From JANLTP01 sp031363055 (lineage in GTDB: Bacteria > Pseudomonadota > Gammaproteobacteria > Burkholderiales > Burkholderiaceae_E): a stretch of DNA of 9,977 nucleotides. The translations under genes and the position numbers were made by a program. The notes under the pieces are model-generated. The model had not been told where the DNA came from. It saw only the letters and a program-made list of their open reading frames with translations, and made no database searches. This document shows positions 1 to 7,479 of this stretch, one piece after another (position 1 is the first letter of the stretch; each line of letters starts with the position of its first letter). The stretch lies in assembly GCA_031363055.1 (NCBI GenBank), contig JANLTP010000054.1, positions 1-9,977 on the forward strand, in the 5' to 3' direction.

Positions 1-1723
1 TGATGAACTTCTGCGGTTTGCCGGTGGCAGTCACCGGGAATTCGGCCACAACCTTGACATAGCGGGGAACTTTAAAATGGGCAATTTGTCCCTGACAAAA
101 CGCTCTGATCTCCTCGAGGCTCGAACTCTCGCCGGGCTTTAGTACCAGCCAGGCACAGATGTCTTCGCCATACTTTGGGTCGGGGACACCGAACACCTGC
201 GCGGCCGCCACTTTCGGATGCGTGTACAAAAACTCCTCGACCTCGCGCGGGTAGACATTCTCGCCGCCACGGATCAACATATCCTTGACGCGACCGACGA
301 TATTGCAAAAGCCGTCAGCATCGATCGTGGCGAGATCGCCGGTATGCATCCAGCCGGCCGCATCGATCGCCTCATGCGTTCGCGGCGCGTCGTCCCAGTA
401 GCCTTGCATGACCGAGTAGCCACGCGTGCAGAGTTCGCCCGATTGCCCGACCGGCACGATCCGGCCCTCGCCGTTGATAATCTTGACTTCGACATGCGGC
501 TGTATTCGTCCGACGGTGCTGACCCGATGCTCGAGTGAATCGTCGGTACTCGACTGGAACGAAACCGGACTGGTCTCGGTCATGCCGTAAGCAATGGTAA
601 TTTCACCCAGGTGCATCTCGGAGACTACCCGACGCATGGTTTCGATCGGGCAAGGCGCACCGGCCATGATCCCCGTGCGCAAGCTGGTCAGATCAAAGTT
701 TGCAAAATTGGGCGAACTCAGCATGGCAATGAACATGGTGGGCACGCCATGCAGCGCCGTACACCGGTATTTTTCGACCGCTGCGAGGGTCTGATCGGCA
801 TCGAACGATTCGCCTGGAAAGACCATCGCGCTGCCGCTCGAGACGCAGGCCAACACGCCCAGTACCATACCAAAACAGTGGTACAGCGGCACCGGAATGG
901 CCAACACGTCGCGATCACTCAAGGCCATGGCACGGGCAATGTAGCGAGCGTTATTGATGATATTGAAATGCGAAAGTGTCGCGCCCTTCGGTGCGCCGGT
1001 CGTACCGCTGGTGAATTGAATATTGATCGCATCGTCCGGGTCGAGCGCCGCGCATAGACCGGCCAACCTCTGCTTTTGCGCCGGGCCGGCCAGCGCGATA
1101 AATGCAGAAAATTTGATCGCAATCGCGCCCAACGATCCATCGGGCATGCGGTCATCGGCACCTGCCGGGTCGTCAAGAATAACGATCTGCTGAAGATGGG
1201 GCAGCTTGCCGGCCAGACAGAGCTTGCGCAGCATGTCGACGTAATCACTGCCCTTCAACGATCGTGCGGTGATCAGGACCTTGCATTGCACCTTGTTCAG
1301 CGCATATTCGAGTTCGGACAAGCGATAGGCCGGATTGATGTTGACCATGATCGCGCCAATGCGCGCTGTGCCGAATTGGGTCAGCACCCATTCCAGTCGG
1401 TTCGGTGCCCAGATACCGACCCGATCGCCTCGATTGATTCCCAGGGCCAGCAGCGCCGCCGCCAGATCATCCGATTGACGTTGCAGGTCGTACCAGGACA
1501 AGCGTACGTTGTGCGCCGCAAAGAACGCCGCATCGCGGGCGCCGTGACGCGCAACCGCTCGATCCAGGTGCTGGGAAATGGTCCGAAATCGAAGCGGTTC
1601 GTCGCCGGTACCGGCGACATAGGACAGGCCATTCTGCGGCCGACGCGGATCCTCGGCGGCGATCACGTTAGCGTTGGTACTCGAGGAGCCGAATGAGCTG
1701 AACGGGTTTTTTGCTGAACTCAT
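1..1723 (-). CDS. AMP-forming acyl-CoA synthetase (fatty-acyl/carboxylate-CoA ligase), 3' end cut by window
   Basis: This gene reads leftward from ATG at 1721-1723 and stays open for 574 codons to the window edge. The product is an ANL-superfamily ligase that activates a carboxylic acid with ATP to an acyl-adenylate and then transfers it to CoA. The P-loop FTSGTTGAPKG lies at residues 237-247, the adenine motif YGMTET at 379-384 and the ribose-binding motif HTGDL at 460-464 (D463). The hinge and CoA-loop segment RVKDMLIRGGENVYP is at 478-492. Near the edge TGKPQKF holds the C-terminal catalytic lysine, about K569, so only a few residues are missing. The pattern resembles the medium/long-chain fatty-acyl-CoA ligase group of about 550-570 residues, with a slightly extended N-terminus. 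There is no signal peptide, so it should be cytosolic. The SD is weak (AAGG about 10 nt upstream of ATG). The family is certain, but the substrate is not readable. It is divergent from the TRAP genes and may share their control. Confidence 0.93.
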   Translation of the reverse strand, partial: MSSAKNPFSSFGSSSTNANVIAAEDPRRPQNGLSYVAGTGDEPLRFRTISQHLDRAVARHGARDAAFFAAHNVRLSWYDLQRQSDDLAAALLALGINRGDRVGIWAPNRLEWVLTQFGTARIGAIMVNINPAYRLSELEYALNKVQCKVLITARSLKGSDYVDMLRKLCLAGKLPHLQQIVILDDPAGADDRMPDGSLGAIAIKFSAFIALAGPAQKQRLAGLCAALDPDDAINIQFTSGTTGAPKGATLSHFNIINNARYIARAMALSDRDVLAIPVPLYHCFGMVLGVLACVSSGSAMVFPGESFDADQTLAAVEKYRCTALHGVPTMFIAMLSSPNFANFDLTSLRTGIMAGAPCPIETMRRVVSEMHLGEITIAYGMTETSPVSFQSSTDDSLEHRVSTVGRIQPHVEVKIINGEGRIVPVGQSGELCTRGYSVMQGYWDDAPRTHEAIDAAGWMHTGDLATIDADGFCNIVGRVKDMLIRGGENVYPREVEEFLYTHPKVAAAQVFGVPDPKYGEDICAWLVLKPGESSSLEEIRAFCQGQIAHFKVPRYVKVVAEFPVTATGKPQKFI

Positions 1724-1746
1724 AAATGGAAGGCCTTGTTAAATAC

Positions 1747-1781
1747 ATTGCATGAAACTGCCTCAATCAGTTTAGGGCAAT
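1747..1781. promoter_or_regulatory. 35-bp concentric interrupted inverted repeat in divergent intergenic region (candidate operator)
   Basis: Two pairs of inverted arms share one centre at base 1764. The outer arms are ATTGC (1747-1751) and GCAAT (1777-1781). The inner arms are AAACTG (1755-1760) and CAGTTT (1768-1773). All 11 arm positions pair, and the three-base links between inner and outer arms do not. The element lies between the divergent acyl-CoA synthetase and TAXI receptor starts. It could be a binding site for a dimeric regulator or, in the synthetase transcript, a 5' UTR hairpin. That reading is inference; only the symmetry is seen directly. Confidence 0.45.
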
Positions 1782-1788
1782 CTGCGCT

Positions 1789-1822
1789 TTGACGTCCCAG
1801 GGTTGAAACAGTAACGTATAGT
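1789..1822 (+). promoter_or_regulatory. Possible promoter for the TRAP receptor operon
   Basis: TTGACG at 1789-1794 is a good -35 candidate. At 17-bp spacing the -10 would be the weak TAACGT (1812-1817). The better hexamer TATAGT (1817-1822) sits at 22 bp, which is too far for a standard sigma-70 promoter. The region also holds a looser inverted pair, TTGAA (1803-1807) and TTCAA (1824-1828), around ACGT. The position 36-69 nt upstream of the GTG start is sensible, but the hexamers are not decisive. Confidence 0.25.
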
Positions 1823-1846
1823 GTTCAAAAATAACTAAACCCATCT

Positions 1847-1850
1847 GGAG
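1847..1850 (+). promoter_or_regulatory. Ribosome binding site deciding the GTG start of the TAXI receptor
   Basis: GGAG at 1847-1850 lies 7 nt before GTG at 1858. No in-frame ATG lies between here and the hydrophobic core of the signal peptide, so the GTG start is well supported. Confidence 0.7.
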
Positions 1851-1857
1851 ACCACAA

Positions 1858-3090
1858 GTGAAAATTGCGCTGAAAACCCGCATCCCGACGCCCCATCAGT
1901 CCTTTACGGAATTCGCGCCCAAATCTGCGCCCGGAGCATACGCGCGCCTTTTCTGCCTGGGTGCCCTGCTCGCCTTCACCGTTGGCGTCACGGCGAACGC
2001 ACAGGATATCAAACTACCGCCGACAGTGACCATGACAGCGTACGACACCGGCTCGTCAGGTTTTAACATCGCGATTGCCGTCGGCAAGGCCATCAAGGAC
2101 AAACAAGGCAGCGATGTGCGCGTCCTGCCGGCTGGCAACGATGTCGCTCGACTGGCACCGCTGAAAGCCAATCGCGCTCAGGCATCGGCGATGGGCATCG
2201 GCGCTTATTTTGCGCAAGAGGGAGTGTTCGAATTCGCCACCCGCGAATGGGGCCCGCAGCCATTGCGCATCATGCTGACAGTGACCGATTGCAACGCCAT
2301 TCCAATGGCGGTCGCGCGCGATACCGGCGTCAAGCAGATCAAGGATCTGAAAGGCAAGCGCGTTGGCTTTGTGGTCGGCTCACCGGCGCTTAACCAAAAT
2401 GCCTTGGCAGTGCTCGCGTTTGCAGGATTGACTGCAAACGATGTCAAGATCGTTGAGTTCTCGAGCAATAACGCCATGTGGAAAGGCATCGTCAACAACG
2501 AGACCGATGCGGTGATCGGGTCAACCATTTCAGGGCAGGCGAAGGAGGCCGAGTCGTCGCCGCGTGGCTTGTTGTTTCCTCCGACCCCGGCCGCCGACAA
2601 GGAAGGCTGGGCGCGCATGAACAAGATCGCGCCTTATTACTATCCGCACAAGGCAACTTGCGGAGCGGCGGGTCTTTCTGCCCAGTCACCGGTCGAATTG
2701 CCGAACTATCCATATCCGATTTTCCTGGCGTATCCGATTCAGTCTGCCGACGTTATTTACGGCATCACCAAATCGATGATCGTCAACTACAGCGCCTACA
2801 AGGATGCCACGCCAGGCGCGGCCGGGCTCGAGTTGTCACGGCAAAATTTGAGCTGGGTGCTGCCCTACCACGACGGTGCCATCCAGGCGCTCAAGGAGGC
2901 GGGTGTCTGGAAAGCCGAGCACGATCAACATCAGGCCAAAGCGGTGAAGCGGCAAGATGCCCTGGCGAGCGCCTGGAGCGAATTTTTGAAAACCAACCCG
3001 CCGGATAACGCTGAAGCGCTGCGCAAGGCCTGGATGACCGCACGAGCCGGTGCCCTGAAGAACGCCGGCCTGGAAGTCATTTTCGAATGA
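1858..3090 (+). CDS. TAXI family TRAP transporter solute-binding receptor
   Basis: This 410-residue exported protein is the substrate receptor of a tripartite ATP-independent periplasmic (TRAP) transporter of the TAXI class. A signal peptide is visible: a hydrophobic core at about residues 31-45 followed by the signal-peptidase-I-like TANAQD at 45-50. Its n-region is unusually long (about 30 residues), but the GTG start has a good SD. The mature part carries TAXI features. These are a YDTGSSGFNIAIAVGKAI segment near 62-79, a GNDVARLAPLKANRAQ segment near 93-108, a KDLKGKRVGFVVGSPA hinge segment at 162-177, and PYHDGAIQALKEAGVW at 336-351 near the C-terminus. At 410 residues it is longer than the roughly 320 common for TAXI receptors. 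The stop overlaps the next start (ATGA), so receptor and permease are probably translationally coupled. The ligand is unknown: TAXI receptors have been linked to glutamate and other organic acids, and nothing here chooses between them. Confidence 0.9.
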   Translation: MKIALKTRIPTPHQSFTEFAPKSAPGAYARLFCLGALLAFTVGVTANAQDIKLPPTVTMTAYDTGSSGFNIAIAVGKAIKDKQGSDVRVLPAGNDVARLAPLKANRAQASAMGIGAYFAQEGVFEFATREWGPQPLRIMLTVTDCNAIPMAVARDTGVKQIKDLKGKRVGFVVGSPALNQNALAVLAFAGLTANDVKIVEFSSNNAMWKGIVNNETDAVIGSTISGQAKEAESSPRGLLFPPTPAADKEGWARMNKIAPYYYPHKATCGAAGLSAQSPVELPNYPYPIFLAYPIQSADVIYGITKSMIVNYSAYKDATPGAAGLELSRQNLSWVLPYHDGAIQALKEAGVWKAEHDQHQAKAVKRQDALASAWSEFLKTNPPDNAEALRKAWMTARAGALKNAGLEVIFE

Positions 3091-5087
3091 CCAACGCAAC
3101 CTCCGACAGCAACTTCGCGCCTCAGGACGCCGAGGTCACACGGGTACGCAATCTCAGCGGTATCTGGCGTTGGCTTTTAATCGCAAGTGCCGCGATCACC
3201 ATTGCGCTGTGTATCAATCAGCAATTCGGCCTGAAGTTTTTTGTCGGCTTCACACCCTTGAACACCGAGTACTACTACGGCTTGCTGTTGATTACCTTGC
3301 CGTTCGTGTTCCTGATCTTCCCGTCCAACTCGAAATCTGATCTGAACACCGTCGCCTGGTATGACGCCGTTCTGTTCGTGCTGACGCTGCTCGTTTCAGC
3401 GTACCTGATGTTCAACATCCGCCAGGCAGCGTCGCTCGGATGGGAGTTCACCGGTGCGCCGCAACCGATCGTCTGGGCCGGCTATTTCTTGTGGGCTGTA
3501 CTCATGGAAGGGTTGCGGCGCACCGGCGGCTGGAGCCTGTTGTTATCGGTGCTGCCGTTTACGCTCTATCCGGTATTCGCCGAATCCGCTTGGCTCGGCC
3601 CGTTAAAGGGCAGTGAATCGACCCTGGCTCAGGCCAGCAGCTACCACATGCTTTCCTCCGAGAGCCTGTTGGGCATTCCGCTACAAGCCTTTGCCGAAAC
3701 CGTGATTGGCTTTCTGGTATTCGGTACCGCGCTCATGATGACCGGAGCCGGAAAATTCTTTATCGATCTCGCCTTCGGTCTGTGCGGCACCTTTCGCGGC
3801 GGCGCCGCCAAGGTCGGTATTTTCGCAAGTGCTTTATTGGGCATGATGTCGGGCTCGATTGTCTCGAATGTGCTGACCGCCGGCACGATGACTATTCCCG
3901 TCATGAAGCGCACCGGGTTTCGCGCCAGCTATGCGGCCGCGATCGAAGCCTGCGCCTCCACCGGCGCAGTCCTGGCGCCGCCGGTGATGGGTGCCACCGC
4001 CTTCGTGATCGCGCAGTTTCTGGGCGTCAGTTATGCCGAGGTCGCACTGGCGGCGGTGATACCGGCGCTGCTCTATTACTACGGCCTGTTCATGCAGGTT
4101 GATGCGTACGCAGCGCGACACGGACTCAAGGGCCTGGCGCGCGCCGAATTACCCAAGCTGGGCAAGACCTTTCGCGAGGGCTGGTACTTCGTGTTTGTGA
4201 TTGTGCTGCTAGTCTTCATGTTGCTGGTCATGAAACGCGAAAGCCACGCGCCATTCTGGGCCACCTTGCTGCTGATCATTCTGAATCAGGCGTTTAATCG
4301 CGAAAAGTGGACCTGGAGCACTGTTGCGCGGTTTTTTGAGGTCAATGGTCGAACCTTTGTAGAGCTGGTCGGCATTTTGGCCGGATGCGGTTTGCTGATT
4401 GGCGCGTTCTCCATGACTGGCGTCATCTCAAGCCTGGCTGGCGATTTGTTGCGTATCGCCGGCAACAACGCGCTCTTGCTGTTGGCCATGACGGCGGTGA
4501 CCAGCCTGGTGCTCGGGCTGGGTCTGACCACCACCGCCTGCTATATTTTTCTGGCGATTCTGGTGGGCCCGGCGCTCGAAAAAGCCGGCCTGAACAAGAT
4601 GGCCGTGCATATGTTTGTGTTCTATTGGGGCATGCTCTCGGCGATTACACCACCGGTTGCGATTGCGTCCTTCGCAGCCGCTGGAATCGCTGGTGCTCCT
4701 GCCATGAAAACCGGCTGGGAGTCGATGCGTGTCGGCTCGATCATCTATTTTCTGCCGTTCTTCTTTGTGCTCAATCCGGCGTTAGTCCTGCAAGGCACCT
4801 GGGCGGCCGCCATCATTCCCACCGTGATGATCGCTCTGGGCACGGTGGCCATTTGTGGCGGCATTCAAGGTTACATGCTGTGGCTCGGCGATTTACGGCG
4901 AGTCGGTTCACTCGAGTGGCCAGTCAGGATATTGCTGATGCTGGGCGGAATACTGTTTGCAATTCCCGAAAGCAGCATCTTGCCAGTCTCGGCACGGCTG
5001 CTGAACGGCGGCGGCGTGGCACTGCTGGCAGCCGCAGCCGCACTCACGTTGATGGTTCGAAAACCGCTCACCATCACCTTGAATTAA
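3087..5087 (+). CDS. TRAP transporter fused permease (DctQ-DctM fusion, TAXI-associated)
   Basis: This 666-residue inner-membrane protein combines the small (DctQ-like) and large (DctM-like) TRAP subunits, as is usual for systems with TAXI receptors. The N-terminal part has hydrophobic segments at about 28-45, 63-80, 92-109, 125-141 and 149-166. The DctM part starts near residue 195. It contains the signature GSIVSNVLTAGTMTIP (256-271) followed by the MKRTGF loop, EACASTGAVLAPPVMGATAF (288-307), GLGLTTTACYIFLAI (477-491) and the repeat-related GMLSAITPPVAIASFAAAG (515-533). The two halves of DctM, with their TIP and TPPV turns, are the inverted repeats that hold the solute and cation sites. 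Transport is expected to be driven by a sodium or proton gradient. The ATG at 3087 overlaps the receptor stop by 4 nt. The length fits the fused family and no break is seen. Confidence 0.93.
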   Translation: MTNATSDSNFAPQDAEVTRVRNLSGIWRWLLIASAAITIALCINQQFGLKFFVGFTPLNTEYYYGLLLITLPFVFLIFPSNSKSDLNTVAWYDAVLFVLTLLVSAYLMFNIRQAASLGWEFTGAPQPIVWAGYFLWAVLMEGLRRTGGWSLLLSVLPFTLYPVFAESAWLGPLKGSESTLAQASSYHMLSSESLLGIPLQAFAETVIGFLVFGTALMMTGAGKFFIDLAFGLCGTFRGGAAKVGIFASALLGMMSGSIVSNVLTAGTMTIPVMKRTGFRASYAAAIEACASTGAVLAPPVMGATAFVIAQFLGVSYAEVALAAVIPALLYYYGLFMQVDAYAARHGLKGLARAELPKLGKTFREGWYFVFVIVLLVFMLLVMKRESHAPFWATLLLIILNQAFNREKWTWSTVARFFEVNGRTFVELVGILAGCGLLIGAFSMTGVISSLAGDLLRIAGNNALLLLAMTAVTSLVLGLGLTTTACYIFLAILVGPALEKAGLNKMAVHMFVFYWGMLSAITPPVAIASFAAAGIAGAPAMKTGWESMRVGSIIYFLPFFFVLNPALVLQGTWAAAIIPTVMIALGTVAICGGIQGYMLWLGDLRRVGSLEWPVRILLMLGGILFAIPESSILPVSARLLNGGGVALLAAAAALTLMVRKPLTITLN

Positions 5088-5092
5088 AGCCC

Positions 5093-6076
5093 ATGACCCG
5101 AATCGATATCAGCCGGCTTCCTGTTCACTATCAGGACGTTCAAACAGCGGCGGGACGCCTCGCCGGATACGCCCACCGAACGCTGGTGGCGACTTCACGA
5201 ACCGCCAACGAGATCAGCGGCGCCGAAGTGTTCTTCAAGTGTGAGAACTTGCAGCGCATGGGCGCCTTCAAGTTTCGCGGTGCCTTCAACGCGATCTCGG
5301 CACTGAACGATGCGGCACGTCGACGCGGTGTGCTCGCTTTCTCCTCCGGCAATCACGCTCAGGCGATCGCCCTGTCGGCCCGCTTGCTCGGCAGCAGCGC
5401 TTGCATCGTCATGCCTGAGGATGCTCCAGCCACCAAGATTGCGGCCACTCGCGGCTACGGCGCCGAGGTCGTGACCTACGACCGCTTCAAGGAAGATCGC
5501 CAAGCCATCAGCGAGCGACTCGCTCACGAACGCGGCATGACGTTGATCCCGCCGTTTGACCATCGCGATGTCATTGCGGGTCAGGGGACGGCGGCCAAGG
5601 AACTGTTTGAGGAGGTTGGCTCGCTCGACTTTCTGTTTGTCTGTCTGGGCGGCGGCGGGCTATTGTCAGGTTGCGCACTGGCTGCGCAGGCTCTGTCTCC
5701 CCACTGCGTCGTCATCGGCGTCGAACCGCTGGCCGGCAATGACGTTCAGCAATCAATCGCCATGGGCGAGCCCGTCACCATTGCAGTGCCCAAGACCATC
5801 GCCGACGGCGCCCAAACCACGCGGGTGGGCAATCTGACCTTTCCGATCATACAAGCGCTGGTCGATCGCATTCTGACCGTCAGCGATGAACAACTGATTG
5901 AGTGCATGCGCTTTTTCGCGCAGCGGATGAAGCTCGTGGTCGAACCCACTGGCTGCCTGGCCGCCGCCGCCGTGTTTCAGAAGCAGGTTGATTTCAAAGG
6001 CGCACGGGTCGGCGTGCTGATCAGCGGTGGCAACGTCGATACCGTCAAATATGGCGCATGGTTGGCCGGACCCTGA
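5093..6076 (+). CDS. PLP-dependent threo-3-hydroxyaspartate ammonia-lyase / serine racemase-like dehydratase
   Basis: This 327-residue fold-type II PLP enzyme belongs to the threonine dehydratase/serine racemase family. KCENLQRMGAFKFRGA at 49-64 contains the Schiff-base lysine K60. SSGNHAQ at 84-90 holds the cofactor Asn loop and the serine (S84) that serves as the second catalytic base in serine racemases. GGGGLLSG at 186-193 is the phosphate loop, and SGGN at 311-314 completes the site. EPLAGND at 211-217 supplies E211 and D217, matching the divalent-metal site of serine racemase and hydroxyaspartate dehydratases. There is no C-terminal ACT domain, so it is not biosynthetic IlvA. Likely reactions are dehydration/deamination of 3-hydroxyaspartate to oxaloacetate, or of serine or threonine, in the cytosol. 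The BhcB-type erythro-hydroxyaspartate dehydratase is an alternative within the same family. I chose ATG 5093, 5 nt after the permease stop with a weak SD (AAAG), because residue 1 then matches family starts. The frame stays open far upstream inside the permease, but those codons are not family-like. Confidence 0.88.
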   Translation: MTRIDISRLPVHYQDVQTAAGRLAGYAHRTLVATSRTANEISGAEVFFKCENLQRMGAFKFRGAFNAISALNDAARRRGVLAFSSGNHAQAIALSARLLGSSACIVMPEDAPATKIAATRGYGAEVVTYDRFKEDRQAISERLAHERGMTLIPPFDHRDVIAGQGTAAKELFEEVGSLDFLFVCLGGGGLLSGCALAAQALSPHCVVIGVEPLAGNDVQQSIAMGEPVTIAVPKTIADGAQTTRVGNLTFPIIQALVDRILTVSDEQLIECMRFFAQRMKLVVEPTGCLAAAAVFQKQVDFKGARVGVLISGGNVDTVKYGAWLAGP

Positions 6077-6275
6077 AGCATCGGTTGCGAGCCGATTGAC
6101 CATTGTGCGTAACCAGTCATTACAGCAAGGTTGCAGGTTTCACAGTTTCAAATTTACTTCAGTATTGGCCGTGGCACTTCTGGCGGAAGGCGTACGATCA
6201 GCTAACTCGCGCAGAGTTGTTCGCGACTTGTTACTTGTTGTTTGCGCCTAATCATTCCACACAGGAGACCTGCAA
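6077..6275. other. Intergenic region between dehydratase and CoA-transferase
   Basis: No convincing gene lies here; the plus-strand frame open to 6251 begins inside the dehydratase and has no family-like content. Just after the dehydratase stop is a short imperfect hairpin (6080-6096, seven pairs including one G-T, GCG loop) without a T-run, so it is a poor intrinsic terminator. A second small inverted repeat is AACTC (6204-6208) with GAGTT (6214-6218). The length and SD suggest the CoA-transferase may have its own promoter, but I could not identify clear -35 and -10 boxes. Confidence 0.5.
6263..6268 (+). promoter_or_regulatory. Strong ribosome binding site supporting the TTG start of the CoA-transferase
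   Basis: AGGAGA at 6263-6268 sits 7 nt before TTG at 6276. The next residues, KTPLEGITVLDLSH, are the standard N-terminus of CaiB/BaiF proteins, so TTG rather than any ATG is the start. The stretch GGAGACC is shared with the leader of the TAXI receptor gene (1847-1853). Confidence 0.75.
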
Positions 6276-7475
6276 TTGAAAACCCCGCTTGAAGGCATAA
6301 CAGTCCTCGATCTGAGTCACGCACTCGCTGGACCGTATTGCTCGACCATGCTGGCGGATTTCGGCGCCAATGTCATCAAGATCGAACCGCCCGAACATGG
6401 CGACATAGCACGTGCCTGGGGGGTGCCCCTGCCAGGTGGCGAATATTCGTACTTCGTCGGTCTTCATCGTAACAAGCGCGGCATGGCCATCGATTTCAAA
6501 CATCCGCAAGGCAAGGCTCTGTTTTTCGAATTGCTCGATAAGGCTGACGTGGTGTTGGAGAACTATCGCGTCGGCGTGCTGGACAAACTGGGCATCGGTT
6601 ATGGCGTTGGCAGCCAACATAATAAGAGAGTCATTTACTGCTCGGTGTCCGGCTTCGGGCAAGACGGCCCCTATCGCAATCGCGCAGCACTTGATCTGAT
6701 CTTGCAAGCCGAAAGCGGCATGATCAGCATCACCGGTGATGAAGGCAGCCGAGGCACCAAGGCTGGCACTTCCATTGCCGACTTGACGGCTGGCTTGAAC
6801 GCCACCATTGGCATCTTGCTGGCCTTGCGCGCCCGCGATCAATCGGGCGAAGGACAGCAGGTCGATGTTTCAATGCTAGAGGGCCAGTTATCGTTGCTCG
6901 GCGTTACGATCGCAGGCTTTCTGGCGGATCACGAACTTCCCAAGCCGATGGGTACGGCCTACAAGGCGCTACTGCCGTATCAAGTGTTTCTTACGCAATC
7001 GCGTGACATTGCCATCGCAGTCGGCAGCGACAAGCTTTGGAAAATTTTCTGCCCGATGATGGGCCGACCGGATCTGACCAACGACGCGCGCTACCGAACC
7101 AACATTGATCGCGCCCAGAATCGCGACAGTCTGATCGACACCTTGCAGCAAGTGTTCTTGACCAAGACCTATGAGCAATGGGAGCCTCTGTTCCTCAAGC
7201 AAGGGGTGCCCTTTGGAGCCACCAACAACCTGGCGGAGGTCGTCGATCATCCACAAGTCAAGGCACGCGGCGTCCTGGTCGAGATGGAGCACCCGCGTGC
7301 CGGCTCGGTGAAGATGGTCGGTGTTCCCATGCGTCTGTCCAAAACCCCTGGCTCGGTGCGGACCGCCTCACCTGGTATTGGCGAACACAACGACGAAGTG
7401 CTCAAGGAAGTCCTCGGACTGACGCAAGCGCGCATCGATGCCTTGCGCAAGGATGGCGTATTTGGCAAGCGCTGA
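6276..7475 (+). CDS. CaiB/BaiF (class III) CoA-transferase
   Basis: This 399-residue cytosolic enzyme transfers CoA between a CoA thioester donor and a carboxylic acid through an Asp-linked anhydride. The N-terminal Rossmann part begins PLEGITVLDLSHALAGPY (4-21), with the CoA-binding segment ADFGANVIKIEPP at 27-39 and HRNKRGMAIDF at 64-74. The catalytic aspartate is D169 in TSIADLTAG, the same number as in formyl-CoA transferase and CaiB. It is followed by GILLALRARDQSGEGQQVDV (179-198) of the conserved linker. The C-terminal domain contains VPFGATNNLAEVVDHPQVKA (311-330). The length is typical of the family and there is no frameshift. The acid acceptor (for example a C4 or C5 dicarboxylate, carnitine-like acid or aryl acid) cannot be deduced. 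It lies downstream of the TRAP/dehydratase unit in the same orientation, separated by 199 bp, and ends 4 nt before the convergent amidohydrolase stop. Confidence 0.93.
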   Translation: MKTPLEGITVLDLSHALAGPYCSTMLADFGANVIKIEPPEHGDIARAWGVPLPGGEYSYFVGLHRNKRGMAIDFKHPQGKALFFELLDKADVVLENYRVGVLDKLGIGYGVGSQHNKRVIYCSVSGFGQDGPYRNRAALDLILQAESGMISITGDEGSRGTKAGTSIADLTAGLNATIGILLALRARDQSGEGQQVDVSMLEGQLSLLGVTIAGFLADHELPKPMGTAYKALLPYQVFLTQSRDIAIAVGSDKLWKIFCPMMGRPDLTNDARYRTNIDRAQNRDSLIDTLQQVFLTKTYEQWEPLFLKQGVPFGATNNLAEVVDHPQVKARGVLVEMEHPRAGSVKMVGVPMRLSKTPGSVRTASPGIGEHNDEVLKEVLGLTQARIDALRKDGVFGKR

Positions 7476-7479
7476 ATGT

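Noticed and set aside
1076..1696. 206-codon plus-strand ORF opposite the acyl-CoA synthetase
   Set aside because: The minus strand carries a full ligase with all motifs; this frame is an antisense shadow with no recognisable domain.
4385..5092. A plus-strand frame open upstream of the dehydratase, making a 563-residue ORF if read from 4385
   Set aside because: It overlaps the permease in another frame, its residues are Arg/His-rich and not family-like, and family homology begins at ATG 5093.
5093..6076. Ectoine/hydroxyectoine degradation locus (TRAP transporter plus EutB-like dehydratase)
   Set aside because: Known ueh/eut clusters use a DctP-type receptor with separate permease genes and include eutA, eutC, eutD and eutE; none of these is here.
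6080..6096. Rho-independent terminator after the dehydratase
   Set aside because: The stem is short with a G-T pair and is not followed by a T-run.
6252..6842. 196-codon minus-strand ORF opposite the CoA-transferase
   Set aside because: It is antisense to the N-terminal half of a clearly real CaiB/BaiF gene and has no domain-like pattern.
5093..7475. Beta-hydroxyaspartate cycle (bhcABCD)
   Set aside because: Only a dehydratase that could be BhcB-like is present; the aldolase, aminotransferase and iminosuccinate reductase genes are absent from the window.
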